In this document: positions 43,093 to 50,845 of the stretch, in pieces
How positions within the stretch are numbered: position 1 is the stretch's first letter
How the letters are laid out: each line of letters begins with the position of its first letter
DNA from: CADEED01 sp043747875
Lineage (GTDB): Bacteria; Pseudomonadota; Gammaproteobacteria; Steroidobacterales; Steroidobacteraceae
DNA length: 64,000 bases
Direction: 5' to 3'
Assembly: GCA_043747875.1 (NCBI GenBank)
Contig: JAYTOI010000188.1
Location: 1-64,000 of the forward strand
Made by a program: the position numbers and the translations under genes
The notes under the pieces: model-generated
Seen by the model: the letters and a program-made list of their open reading frames with translations, nothing else
The model's database searches: none
What the model was told of the DNA's origin: nothing

Positions 43093-44283
43093 TCATTGCG
43101 TGAGTGTGAAGCGGACCATCGCGGCATCATTGGCGTCGGGCTTCTGCGCGAGATATCGGGTCAGCGCGTCGCGTCCCGCGGCACCCTTGCCGGACTTGAT
43201 CAACGCATAGCCGTGCGCGCGCCAGGCTTCGGCCGGCGCATCCGGCAGCGCCGTCGCGGCAGCGTATGCCTCGCCCGCGCGCGCGTCGTCGCCGGGCTGG
43301 GCGCGCAGGCGGTAGATCTCGCCCTCGCTGTAGCGCAGCAGGCCGGTCCAGCCTTCCTGCGCGAGATTGCTCACTAGATAGAGACTCGCACCCGGATCGT
43401 TGAGCTTGACCTGTTCCGCGAGCAGCGTCGCGCGATGCGGGGCGATCACCTCGTTCCAGGACGCGCGTCCGTCGCTGCCGGGCGCCGCGCGCGACGACAG
43501 GTGCTCGGCAGTCTGGGCGAGATCGGTCATGCGCTCTTCGCTGGGTGGATGGGTCGAGAACGCCGAGCTGGAGCGGTCGCGATAGCGTTTGTTGCGCTGC
43601 GCGGCGCTCGCGCGCCGCTCGTCGATGAGCTGCTTCCACATCTGCGCGGCTGCGCCGGTCGCATAGCCCGCGCGCGCCATCAGTCCGATGCCGTACGCGT
43701 CGGCCTCGGCTTCGAAGGCGCGGCTGAACTGGAACACGGACAGCACCAGCGCGGCGTTGATGCCGCTGGCAGCCTGGATCCACCCCCAGCTTCCGGCCGC
43801 GCCCGCGGCGACGCCGATGATCGCGGTGGCGGCGGCCTTGCGCCGCAGGCTGCGATAGCTCTCGATGGAGTGTTTGCGGAAGTAGTGACCCGCCTCGTGG
43901 CCGAGCACCGCCGCGAACTGCGCCTCGTCGCGCACGCGCGCCAGCAGACCGGTGTGCACGATCATCATGCCCGAGGGAAACATCGCCGCGTTGAACGACG
44001 CGTCGCGCATCAGATAGATGCGCAGCTCCGGCACCGGCCGGCCGACCAGGCGCTCCGTGACCACGCGCGTATACGCCTGCAGTTGCGGCGCCGCGAGCAA
44101 CTGCGGTGAGATGCCGATCGTCTCCTCGATGCGCTCGATGCTCTGCCACATGCCGCGCTCGTCGGCGTCGATGGGCTCGTAGTCGCTGCCGACCAGCGGC
44201 TGCAGGTCGGTGGGCAATATGCGCGCGGCGCACAGCGCGCATGCGCCGCCGGTCAACATGAACTGTCGGCGCGAACCGCGCAC
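43093..44283 (-). CDS. M48-family metalloprotease with Tat-like leader
   Basis: 396-residue protease of the M48 (BepA/LoiP-like) group. The leader SRRQFMLTGGACALCAARI is Tat-like; the two Cys near its end are too late for a typical lipobox. The zinc motif is FAAVLGHEAGHYFRKH (HExxH), with the third ligand in FQFSRAFEAEADAYGIGLMARAGY (ExxxD). Residues about 300-396 form a TPR-like tail (LLRYSEGEIYRLRAQPGDDARAGEAYAAA). Such proteases degrade or refold misassembled outer-membrane proteins. The GTG at 44283 lies 5 bases after the upstream lipoprotein stop; a longer frame upstream would sit inside that gene. Confidence 0.85.
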   Translation of the reverse strand: MRGSRRQFMLTGGACALCAARILPTDLQPLVGSDYEPIDADERGMWQSIERIEETIGISPQLLAAPQLQAYTRVVTERLVGRPVPELRIYLMRDASFNAAMFPSGMMIVHTGLLARVRDEAQFAAVLGHEAGHYFRKHSIESYRSLRRKAAATAIIGVAAGAAGSWGWIQAASGINAALVLSVFQFSRAFEAEADAYGIGLMARAGYATGAAAQMWKQLIDERRASAAQRNKRYRDRSSSAFSTHPPSEERMTDLAQTAEHLSSRAAPGSDGRASWNEVIAPHRATLLAEQVKLNDPGASLYLVSNLAQEGWTGLLRYSEGEIYRLRAQPGDDARAGEAYAAATALPDAPAEAWRAHGYALIKSGKGAAGRDALTRYLAQKPDANDAAMVRFTLTQ

Positions 44284-44288
44284 GGCGC

Positions 44289-45032
44289 TCAGGCCTTTTT
44301 CTTGTTCGGCGTGACGGCCGGCTTCATCTTGTCGAGTAGTTTGGTGACCATGGCGTCGGCGCCCTCCGGCGTGCGGATGTCGCCCACCGAAGAAGCCAGG
44401 AAGTTGAACCACACCACGTTGCCGGTCTTCAGATCGACGAGCGAAGCGAACGCCGCCTGCGATCCGCCGGACGGAACGAGACAGAACCCGACCAGGCAGC
44501 CGAGGAAACCGACCGCCTGCAACGCGGCGCGGCCGCCGCTCGAAAAGCTGTCGCGCGCGAAAACGAACAGCGCGTAGTCGTATCCGGAGGCGGTTCCGTA
44601 GTCGGTGGCGAGCTCACCGAGCGTCCAGTCGAACACGCCCTTCTTCGTCGGCAGCGCGCCGTACGGCAGATATTTGTGCAGCAGGATCGATTGCCCGACG
44701 ACTTCGTGCAGGCGGTTGAGTTCTACCGCGCCTGCTTCGGTGCCGCCGGCCTCGGCCCAGCTGTGCGCAACCTGGGTCTCGCCGCCGTGCCTGGCTTGCT
44801 GCTGGCGCAGCGCGCCGAGCACTTCCTCACGCGCCGTGTTGGTCCAGTCCTCGCGCTGCTCGAGCTGGCCGCCGGCGGTGAGCAGGCTCACCGCGATGTC
44901 CGGACGCATGACGACGAGTTTGTAGTTGCCGCTGGGCGGCTTGAAATCGGCTCCGGCGTGCTGCTGGCTGGTCGTGCAGCCGGCCAGCATCAAAAACAGC
45001 AGCCCGGCAAAGGGCATGACGCGTCTGAACAT
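44289..45032 (-). CDS. Lipoprotein of unknown function
   Basis: 247-residue lipoprotein with signal FAGLLFLMLAGC and lipobox LAGC. The mature part contains SGNYKLVVMRPDIAVSLLTAGGQLEQREDWT, a hydrophobic Gly-rich stretch AALQAVGFLGCLVGFCLVP that could insert in membrane, and ASLVDLKTGNVVWFNFLAS. The last phrase is typical of periplasmic proteins that assemble from conserved lipoprotein components. No family name comes to mind. It leads the three-gene operon with the M48 protease and a second lipoprotein. Confidence 0.78.
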   Translation of the reverse strand: MFRRVMPFAGLLFLMLAGCTTSQQHAGADFKPPSGNYKLVVMRPDIAVSLLTAGGQLEQREDWTNTAREEVLGALRQQQARHGGETQVAHSWAEAGGTEAGAVELNRLHEVVGQSILLHKYLPYGALPTKKGVFDWTLGELATDYGTASGYDYALFVFARDSFSSGGRAALQAVGFLGCLVGFCLVPSGGSQAAFASLVDLKTGNVVWFNFLASSVGDIRTPEGADAMVTKLLDKMKPAVTPNKKKA

Positions 45033-45111
45033 TGGCCCCCCAATGCCGCATTCGCGGCCTGCGCGCTCGATCTCATCGCTATCTGAGGGCAGTAGTTTGC
45101 AGCAAGGGCGG

Positions 45112-45624
45112 CTATTTGACCAATTGCACTTCGATTTCGACCAGCATGCCCGGCGCCACGAGGCCGGCGACCTGAACCGTGGAGCGGGCCGGTAGATTGG
45201 GCTGTTCCTTGGCGCCGAAGAACCGGGTGTACGCGGACATGAAGCCCTCGAAATCCATGCGCCCGTTCTTCGCCGGGTCGCCGCCCAGGTAGACGGTCAT
45301 GGCCACGACATCGCCGAAGCCGAGTCCCAGCTTGTCGAGCGACTCCTGGATGCGGGCGAATACGCTCATGGCCTGCGTCCTGGTGTCGCCCCAGTAGGCA
45401 GGTGTGCCGACCTCGGCTTTCGGATCCGCCGGCGCGGGCGTCATGCCGCTGTGGAAGATGATGGTCTTGCCGGCCGGCACCTCGACCGCGCGCGCGATCG
45501 GGAAGTTGTTGTTAGGGCCGAGCGAGTGCCGCACCACCTCGGCGGCGTTGGCCGCGCAGGCCACGGTGGACGCGAGCGCGGCGCTCAGAATGACGCGCAG
45601 GACGGAGGAAGAGATACGGCTCAT
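45112..45624 (-). CDS. Exported RidA-family protein
   Basis: 170-residue RidA/YjgF-family protein with an added signal peptide (SSVLRVILSAALASTVACAANA), so it acts in the periplasm. The fold is indicated by FPIARAVEVPAGKTIIFHSGM, DTRTQAMSVFARIQESLDKLGLGFGDVVAMTVYL and the C-terminal PARSTVQVAGLVAPGMLVEIEVQLV. The Arg of PARSTV is the residue that binds the carboxylate of 2-iminoacids in RidA. It is the last gene of a unit with an FAD amine oxidase and a cytochrome c, so hydrolysis of the reactive imine made by the oxidase is the natural reading. The ATG at 45624 gives a full signal. Confidence 0.88.
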   Translation of the reverse strand: MSRISSSVLRVILSAALASTVACAANAAEVVRHSLGPNNNFPIARAVEVPAGKTIIFHSGMTPAPADPKAEVGTPAYWGDTRTQAMSVFARIQESLDKLGLGFGDVVAMTVYLGGDPAKNGRMDFEGFMSAYTRFFGAKEQPNLPARSTVQVAGLVAPGMLVEIEVQLVK

Positions 45625-45694
45625 GAGGACTCCTGTTGTTCGAAAAAAGTGCGCTGACCCCGGCAAACCCCTTCCCGGCGGCTTTGCTTCCTGA

Positions 45695-46326
45695 CTACTT
45701 AAAACTATTGATGTAGGCGACCACGTCCGTCACGACGCATCGTCGGCGAGCGCCATCACCGCCGCGCGCATCTGCGCACCATGAGTATCGCGCGCATCCG
45801 CGCCGCGCACGCCGCGGCGAAAACTGTCGAGCTGCGCGACGAGGTACCAGTCCGAGCGCCGGGCGAGTGCGGGCGAGTGCAACGTCGCGTTGCCTTCGCC
45901 CTTCGCACCGTGACAAGCCGCACAGGCCGCGTACAGCGCCTTGCCGCGCTGCGCATCGCCGCGCACGGTGTGCGCCGGCGCCTTCGACTCGAGCGCGCCG
46001 ATGAACCGCACTGCGTCCGCGAGCGTGCCTTCCTGTTGCAGTCGCAACCCCACCGGACCCATCTCGTGGCCGGGCGCGTCCGCCTCCGGCGCGCCGCGCA
46101 CGCCACTCGCGAAATACTGCAGCTGGCGCGTGAGATACCACGGCTCCATGCCCGAGACCTTCGGCGCTCGAATCGCGACGTTGCCATTGCCGTTCGCGCC
46201 GTGGCAGAGCAGGCAGTGGTCGAACTCGTTCGCGGCGTCCGCGCCACGCACGAGCACCGCGCCCCACAGCGCAGCCAGCATCATGCTCATGGCGCGCCGT
46301 GGGCGACGCCTCGCAGCGAACCTCAT
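45695..46326 (-). pseudogene. Di-haem cytochrome c with a one-base frameshift near its 3' end
   Basis: About 210 residues when repaired. The N-terminal signal is MSMMLAALWGAVLVRGADA. Two cytochrome c domains carry FDHCLLCHGANGNGN and YAACAACHGAKGEGN, in cytochrome c4 style. The reading frame from ATG 46326 stops at 45730 after ALADDAS, but the next frame continues VTDVVAYINSF and stops at 45695, the usual end of such domains. One missing base around 45731-45735 would rejoin them. Even truncated, both haem domains are nearly complete, so the protein could still function. The start overlaps the amine oxidase stop by four bases, supporting a role as the electron acceptor for that enzyme. Confidence 0.8.
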
Positions 46327-47888
46327 GCGGCTGCCACCTGCCCGCCACGTTCGCGCGCGTCGATGTCCGCGAGGGCGTGATGCGCCGAGGCGATCGCGCC
46401 CTCCTGCCAGCCCGGGTGATAACTGACCTGGTCGCCCATGAGGTAGTGAGCCCCGACCGGCGCCTGCAACCGTGCGAACCAGCGCTGGAACAGCGCCTCA
46501 TCCCATTGAGCCGCGCATCCAAGCATGTGATTCATCTGATGCCACGCGATGCTGACGCCGGACTCCACATGGCTCGCATAGTCCGGATGTATCTTCGCGC
46601 CCTGCTGAATTGCGAGTTTGAAACGCTCCTCCGGCGCCAGGCGGGCGAATTTCTCGCCCGCGCGCGGATCGAATGTGTACGCACCCAGCACCACGCCTTT
46701 GCTGCGATGGATGCCATGCGCCGGATACCAGATCTGCTGAATATCCTGAAGCGTCCACGAAATGCCGCCATAGATTCCTTCGCGCTCCCAGAAGCGCTGC
46801 TTCATTTGAAAACCGATCTTGAACAGCTTGCCGCGCGGCACCGCCGTGAAACCCGCGGAATACTCCGCCGAAAAGTTGTGCTCGATGCCCGCCAGCAAGT
46901 GCATCGGGATGCAGTTGAGGACGTAGTCGGCGCGCGCCGTCGTGTACGCGCCGTTGCGCCGGTACGTGACCTCGACGCCGCGCTCGCGCACCTGGATCTT
47001 CTGCACCTGCGACTCGAGCTCGACGAGATGTCCGACCTGCCGCAGGAATCCGGCCACCACGCGATCCATGCCGCCGACCGGCTCCATCATCATCGCGGCC
47101 TGGTCGTCGGTCTCGCCGAAACTCATGATCAGCATGAACTTGGATTTCAGCAACTCGCTCGGACTCAGCGGCTTCTTGAGCTGCTCGGGCGCCGTGTAGT
47201 CGTGCTTCGCCAGGCCCGCGCGGCTGGTGCCGATGTACCTGAATTGCGGATCCAGCTCGCCGAAGGCGCGTAGATAGTCGCGCAGCCGCTCCCAGTCCTC
47301 CGGCGCCATCGGGCCACTCATCGACTCTGGCTTCATGGACTTGGCCATGAGCTCGGCGACGAAGCCGCGCGTGTCGCTCAGGTATTCGCGTGCACGGATC
47401 GGTTTGCCGCCGAACATGGCGTCGTCCTGCACCCAGGCGTTGCGGTTGTCGTTGATGAATGGCGTGAGCTCGACGCCGAGCTCCTTGCAATATTCGAGTA
47501 GATGGATGTGGTGCCCGGGGATGCGCGCCGGCCCGGCATTGAAAAACAGGTCCGGATCGTCGTCGAACTTGCACACCTGCGGATAGCCGGTCTCGTCGAT
47601 GCGATCGCCGGCGCGCAGGGTCATGTTGCGGCCGCCGGCGCGGAACGACGCCTCCAGCACGCGCACGTCGTAGCCTCGCCGGTTCAGCTCGTAGGCGGCC
47701 GTGAGCCCGGAGACGCCCGCGCCCAGGATCAGCACCGACTTCTTGCCGCGTGCGGCCGTGAGCTGCGGGCGGGCCCGCGCGGCGATGGGCAATAGCCCCA
47801 AGCCCATCGCCGCGCGGTAGATGGCCCTCGATCCTCCGGCCGCCCCCGCCAGCTCGAGGAACCGGCGACGCGTCAGTGTGCTTCCCAT
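46323..47888 (-). CDS. Tat-exported FAD-dependent amine oxidase
   Basis: 521-residue flavin monoamine oxidase-family protein. The ATG at 47888 gives a Tat leader TLTRRRFLELAGAAGG. The FAD-binding dinucleotide fold is SVLILGAGVSGLTAAYELNRRGYDVRVLEA with RAGGRNMTL directly after, and the C-terminal FAD contact is GAHYLMGDQVSYHPGWQEGAIASAHHAL. This layout is shared by L-amino acid oxidases and monoamine oxidases; the substrate cannot be fixed. In the periplasm it would pass electrons to the neighbouring cytochrome c rather than oxygen, as with dye-linked amine dehydrogenases. A TonB receptor gene starts the unit only 4 bases upstream, so an amine-containing nutrient may be imported and oxidised. 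Confidence 0.88.
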   Translation of the reverse strand: MGSTLTRRRFLELAGAAGGSRAIYRAAMGLGLLPIAARARPQLTAARGKKSVLILGAGVSGLTAAYELNRRGYDVRVLEASFRAGGRNMTLRAGDRIDETGYPQVCKFDDDPDLFFNAGPARIPGHHIHLLEYCKELGVELTPFINDNRNAWVQDDAMFGGKPIRAREYLSDTRGFVAELMAKSMKPESMSGPMAPEDWERLRDYLRAFGELDPQFRYIGTSRAGLAKHDYTAPEQLKKPLSPSELLKSKFMLIMSFGETDDQAAMMMEPVGGMDRVVAGFLRQVGHLVELESQVQKIQVRERGVEVTYRRNGAYTTARADYVLNCIPMHLLAGIEHNFSAEYSAGFTAVPRGKLFKIGFQMKQRFWEREGIYGGISWTLQDIQQIWYPAHGIHRSKGVVLGAYTFDPRAGEKFARLAPEERFKLAIQQGAKIHPDYASHVESGVSIAWHQMNHMLGCAAQWDEALFQRWFARLQAPVGAHYLMGDQVSYHPGWQEGAIASAHHALADIDARERGGQVAAA

Positions 47889-47892
47889 GACG

Positions 47893-50454
47893 TCAGAACT
47901 TGTACGAGAGCGTGCCGTAGTAGTACGCGCCGTTGATGCCGAACGGCGAGAACGCCGGGTACTGCGCCACCGCGCTGTTGTCGTTGTTGAGTGCCTGCAG
48001 CGCGCGCAGCTCGGCATTGCGCTTGTCGGGGTACTCGTCAAACAGGTTGGTCGCGCCGACGCTGAACGTCAGCGCGTCCATGGCCTGGAACGACACCTCG
48101 AGGTTCGTGACCGGTGTCACCGGGATCTCGTTCTTGTATGGCCGCAGCGTGCCACCGTACGAGCTGATGTCGTAGTCGAACGACTTGCCGTAGACGAGCT
48201 CGTGCACGCGCACCGTCACGCGCTCCCATTCGAGCGTCGCGCCGAGATTCAGCAGGAACCGCGGCGTGGTGTCCTCGATGTCCGCCAGCGCCTCGTCGTC
48301 GTACAGCGCCTGCGTCGTACCGAACTCCACCGGCGTGGCGCGCACCTTCGTGACCTCGGTCTTGTTGTAGTTCGCCGCCGCGGACCACGTGATGCCCATG
48401 CCGCCGAGCTCCTGGGCGTAGTCGAACATGAGTTCCGCGCCGCGCGTGCGCGTGGTCACGCCGTTCGTGAACAGGTTGATGCCGGTGTCGCCCAGTTCAG
48501 TCACCTCCGGGTCGAGCACATTGCCGTTGGCGATGATGGCATCGACTATGACCTGCGAGTACAGATCGCCGCCGATGGTGCCGAAAAACGTGCTGGTGGC
48601 CGCGATGCGGTTGCGCACTTCGACCTGGTACACGTCGAACGTCAGGCCCATCTCGCGGCCGGGGCGGAACACCAGTCCGGCGGAGAAGTTAGTCGACTTC
48701 TCCGGCTGCAGGCCGGCGCCCAGGCCGAGCAGGGCCGTGGCCGGCGCGTTGGGTGGCATCTGCACGAACGCCGTGCGCGGGCCGACGTTGGTGGCCGAGT
48801 AGAATTCCTCGGCCAGCGTCGGCGCGCGGAACCCGGTGCTCGCCGTGCCCCGCAGCGCGAGTGTGTCCGTGAGTTCGTAGCGCGCGGACAGCTTGCCCAC
48901 GGTGGTGTCGCCAAAGTCGCTGTAGTCCTCGTAACGTCCGGCGAGGTCGAGCCGCAGTTTGTCGAGCGGCTCGATGACCACGTCGACATAGGCCGCAGCG
49001 ACGCTGCGATCATGGGCGCCGGAATCCGACAGGCTGATGCCGGGGAACGATTGCCCGCCCTCTAGATAGCGCGAGGCCTCGTCGCCCGGACTCGCGGTCC
49101 ACTCCTCTTTGCGGTACTCCGCGCCGAACGCGAGATTCATCGGGCCGGCCAGGCCGATCTCGAATTGCCTGGTGACGTCGACGTTCGTGGTCCACTGCGT
49201 GCCGGTGTAGTTGCCGTCGTAGAAATTCACCGGCGTCTGGCCCGTCTCGCTGAACAGCGAGGCGTTGGCCGAATCGCGCGTGAACAAGTCGATGTCGTCC
49301 TTGCCGTACGTCGACGACAGGTCCCAATTCCACGAGCCGGCTTCACCCTTGAGGCCCACCGTACCCTGTGTGTCGGTCTCCTCCGTCTCCTCGCGCGGAC
49401 TGAAGCCGAACGGACGGAAGTAGATGCGTTCGCCCGTGATCTCGTCGACGTGAGACACGCGGCTCGGCAGGCGGTAGTTCTCGAACGAGGCGGCTTGTTT
49501 GTCGCCCCAGGTGACGGCGGCGTAGAGCTCCGCATCGTCGCCGAGCGGAATGCCGCCATTGAACGACACGAGTTTCATCTTGTACGCGGCGTCACCGAAG
49601 ATCTGGTTCAGATTCGGCGAGCCCGGCGCGAACGAGATGTTTTCGTTGATGACCGCGCCGCCCTGCAGAGGATCGCGCACGGCGGGGCTGGTCACGCGCG
49701 GATCGATGGCGCCGCGATTCGTGCGCTCGTGCTCGCGGTACTCCGCTGCGAACGTGAAGTACGAGCCGCTCATGCCCTCGAAGCCGATGTTGCCGGAGAA
49801 CGCGGAGGTCGCACCGTCGCCCGCGTAGTGGCCGCCCTGCGTGTAGCTGGCCGAGCCGCCCTGCGGATGTTTCTTGAGGATGATGTTGATGACGCCGGCG
49901 ATGGCGTCCGTGCCGTATTGCGCGGCCGCGCCTTCGGTGAGCACTTCGACGTGGTCGATGGAATCGACCGGAATGAAGTTGAGGTCCGCGCCGGCACCGC
50001 CCTGATATGGACCACCGAGGATGGCGAGACTCGCGGTGGTGTGACGACGCTTGCCGTTGACGAGCACCAGCGTGTGGTTGGGCGAGAGGCCGCGCAGCTT
50101 GGCCTGCAGCGTCTGGTTCGCCATGTCGCCGCCGAATGCCTGGGCGGTGAAGGATGGGACCACGTTCGCCAGCGCGTTCATGAGGTCGGGGCGTCCGGCC
50201 GATTCGATCTCTTCGGCCTTGAGCACCTGCACCGGAGAGGAACTCGTGAATTCGTCGAGGCCGGTCGTGCGGGTGCGGGTGCCGGTGACGATGACGGTTT
50301 CGGGCTCGGCCTCGGCTGAGGCGTCGGGCGCCATGGCGTCGGCGGCGACGTCCTGCGCGTGGATCAACGCCGGAGTGGCGACCAGCGGGACTAACAAAGT
50401 GGAACGGAGCCAGCCATGTGCGGCCTTGCGGCGCTGCGCGCGATTCGTACGCAT
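47893..50454 (-). CDS. TonB-dependent outer-membrane receptor
   Basis: 853-residue receptor of usual length. Signal WLRSTLLVPLVATPALIHAQ is followed by a TonB-box-like stretch ETVIVTGTRT. The plug domain has SSPVQVLKAEEIESAGRPDLMNALANVVPSF and GGAGADLNFIPVDSIDHVEVLTEGAAAQYGTDAIAGVINIILKK. A 22-strand beta barrel follows, ending in YYYGTLSYKF with the terminal Phe. The barrel C-terminal box TNLFDEYPDKRN is present. The class (plug with GGPYQGGAGADLN) is common in Caulobacter- and Xanthomonas-like nutrient receptors. The ligand is unknown; co-transcription with an amine oxidase unit suggests an amine or peptide derivative. The ATG at 50454 is the natural start. Confidence 0.93.
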   Translation of the reverse strand: MRTNRAQRRKAAHGWLRSTLLVPLVATPALIHAQDVAADAMAPDASAEAEPETVIVTGTRTRTTGLDEFTSSSPVQVLKAEEIESAGRPDLMNALANVVPSFTAQAFGGDMANQTLQAKLRGLSPNHTLVLVNGKRRHTTASLAILGGPYQGGAGADLNFIPVDSIDHVEVLTEGAAAQYGTDAIAGVINIILKKHPQGGSASYTQGGHYAGDGATSAFSGNIGFEGMSGSYFTFAAEYREHERTNRGAIDPRVTSPAVRDPLQGGAVINENISFAPGSPNLNQIFGDAAYKMKLVSFNGGIPLGDDAELYAAVTWGDKQAASFENYRLPSRVSHVDEITGERIYFRPFGFSPREETEETDTQGTVGLKGEAGSWNWDLSSTYGKDDIDLFTRDSANASLFSETGQTPVNFYDGNYTGTQWTTNVDVTRQFEIGLAGPMNLAFGAEYRKEEWTASPGDEASRYLEGGQSFPGISLSDSGAHDRSVAAAYVDVVIEPLDKLRLDLAGRYEDYSDFGDTTVGKLSARYELTDTLALRGTASTGFRAPTLAEEFYSATNVGPRTAFVQMPPNAPATALLGLGAGLQPEKSTNFSAGLVFRPGREMGLTFDVYQVEVRNRIAATSTFFGTIGGDLYSQVIVDAIIANGNVLDPEVTELGDTGINLFTNGVTTRTRGAELMFDYAQELGGMGITWSAAANYNKTEVTKVRATPVEFGTTQALYDDEALADIEDTTPRFLLNLGATLEWERVTVRVHELVYGKSFDYDISSYGGTLRPYKNEIPVTPVTNLEVSFQAMDALTFSVGATNLFDEYPDKRNAELRALQALNNDNSAVAQYPAFSPFGINGAYYYGTLSYKF

Positions 50455-50741
50455 GAATAAATCTCCCCGATAGATGAGTTTTGTTCATCGAGCGGACTCG
50501 CGTCCGGCAAGAGTGCGCTGGTGTTGCAAGTTTCCGGCCAACACGCGGCGGCGTGCCGGCCCGGCGGCGATGCGCCGAACTAACTACTAGGAAACTTCCG
50601 CGCGAATGCGCGAGGTTGGATCACGATGCGCGGCGCAAGATGCCGGTTGAGCGCGGCGCGCGGCGGCTGTGGCCTAAAAGCAAAACGCGCGAAATGCGCG
50701 CGGCGCGTTGCCGTTGTGGTGCAGAGAAATGGAAATGGGGG
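50455..50741. other. Intergenic region upstream of the TonB receptor gene
   Basis: 287 bases between the receptor start and the repeat at 50742. I see no gene and no recognisable riboswitch. It contains several small GC-rich self-complementary stretches (GCGCGAATGCGC near 50601) and must carry the promoter of the receptor/amine oxidase operon. Confidence 0.4.
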
Positions 50742-50845
50742 AAATGGGGACATTCCTCATTTCGCTGTAACAATCGAAGATGTGCCCGAACGTCTCAGCG
50801 GCGCTTTCCGATTGTTACAGCAAAATGAGGAATGTCCCCATTTTT
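50742..50845. repeat. Inverted repeat element overlapping the 3' end of the M12B protease gene
   Basis: Arms of about 35 bases, 50742-50775 (AAATGGGGACATTCCTCATT and onward to AACAATCG) and its inverted copy ending near 50844, are nearly identical and separated by about 32 bases with the core of a second small hairpin. The same AAATGGGGACA core recurs at 34261. The right arm, loop and left arm together encode the last 28 or so residues of the minus-strand protease gene. A REP/MITE-like origin is likely; no transposase is seen. Confidence 0.8.
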
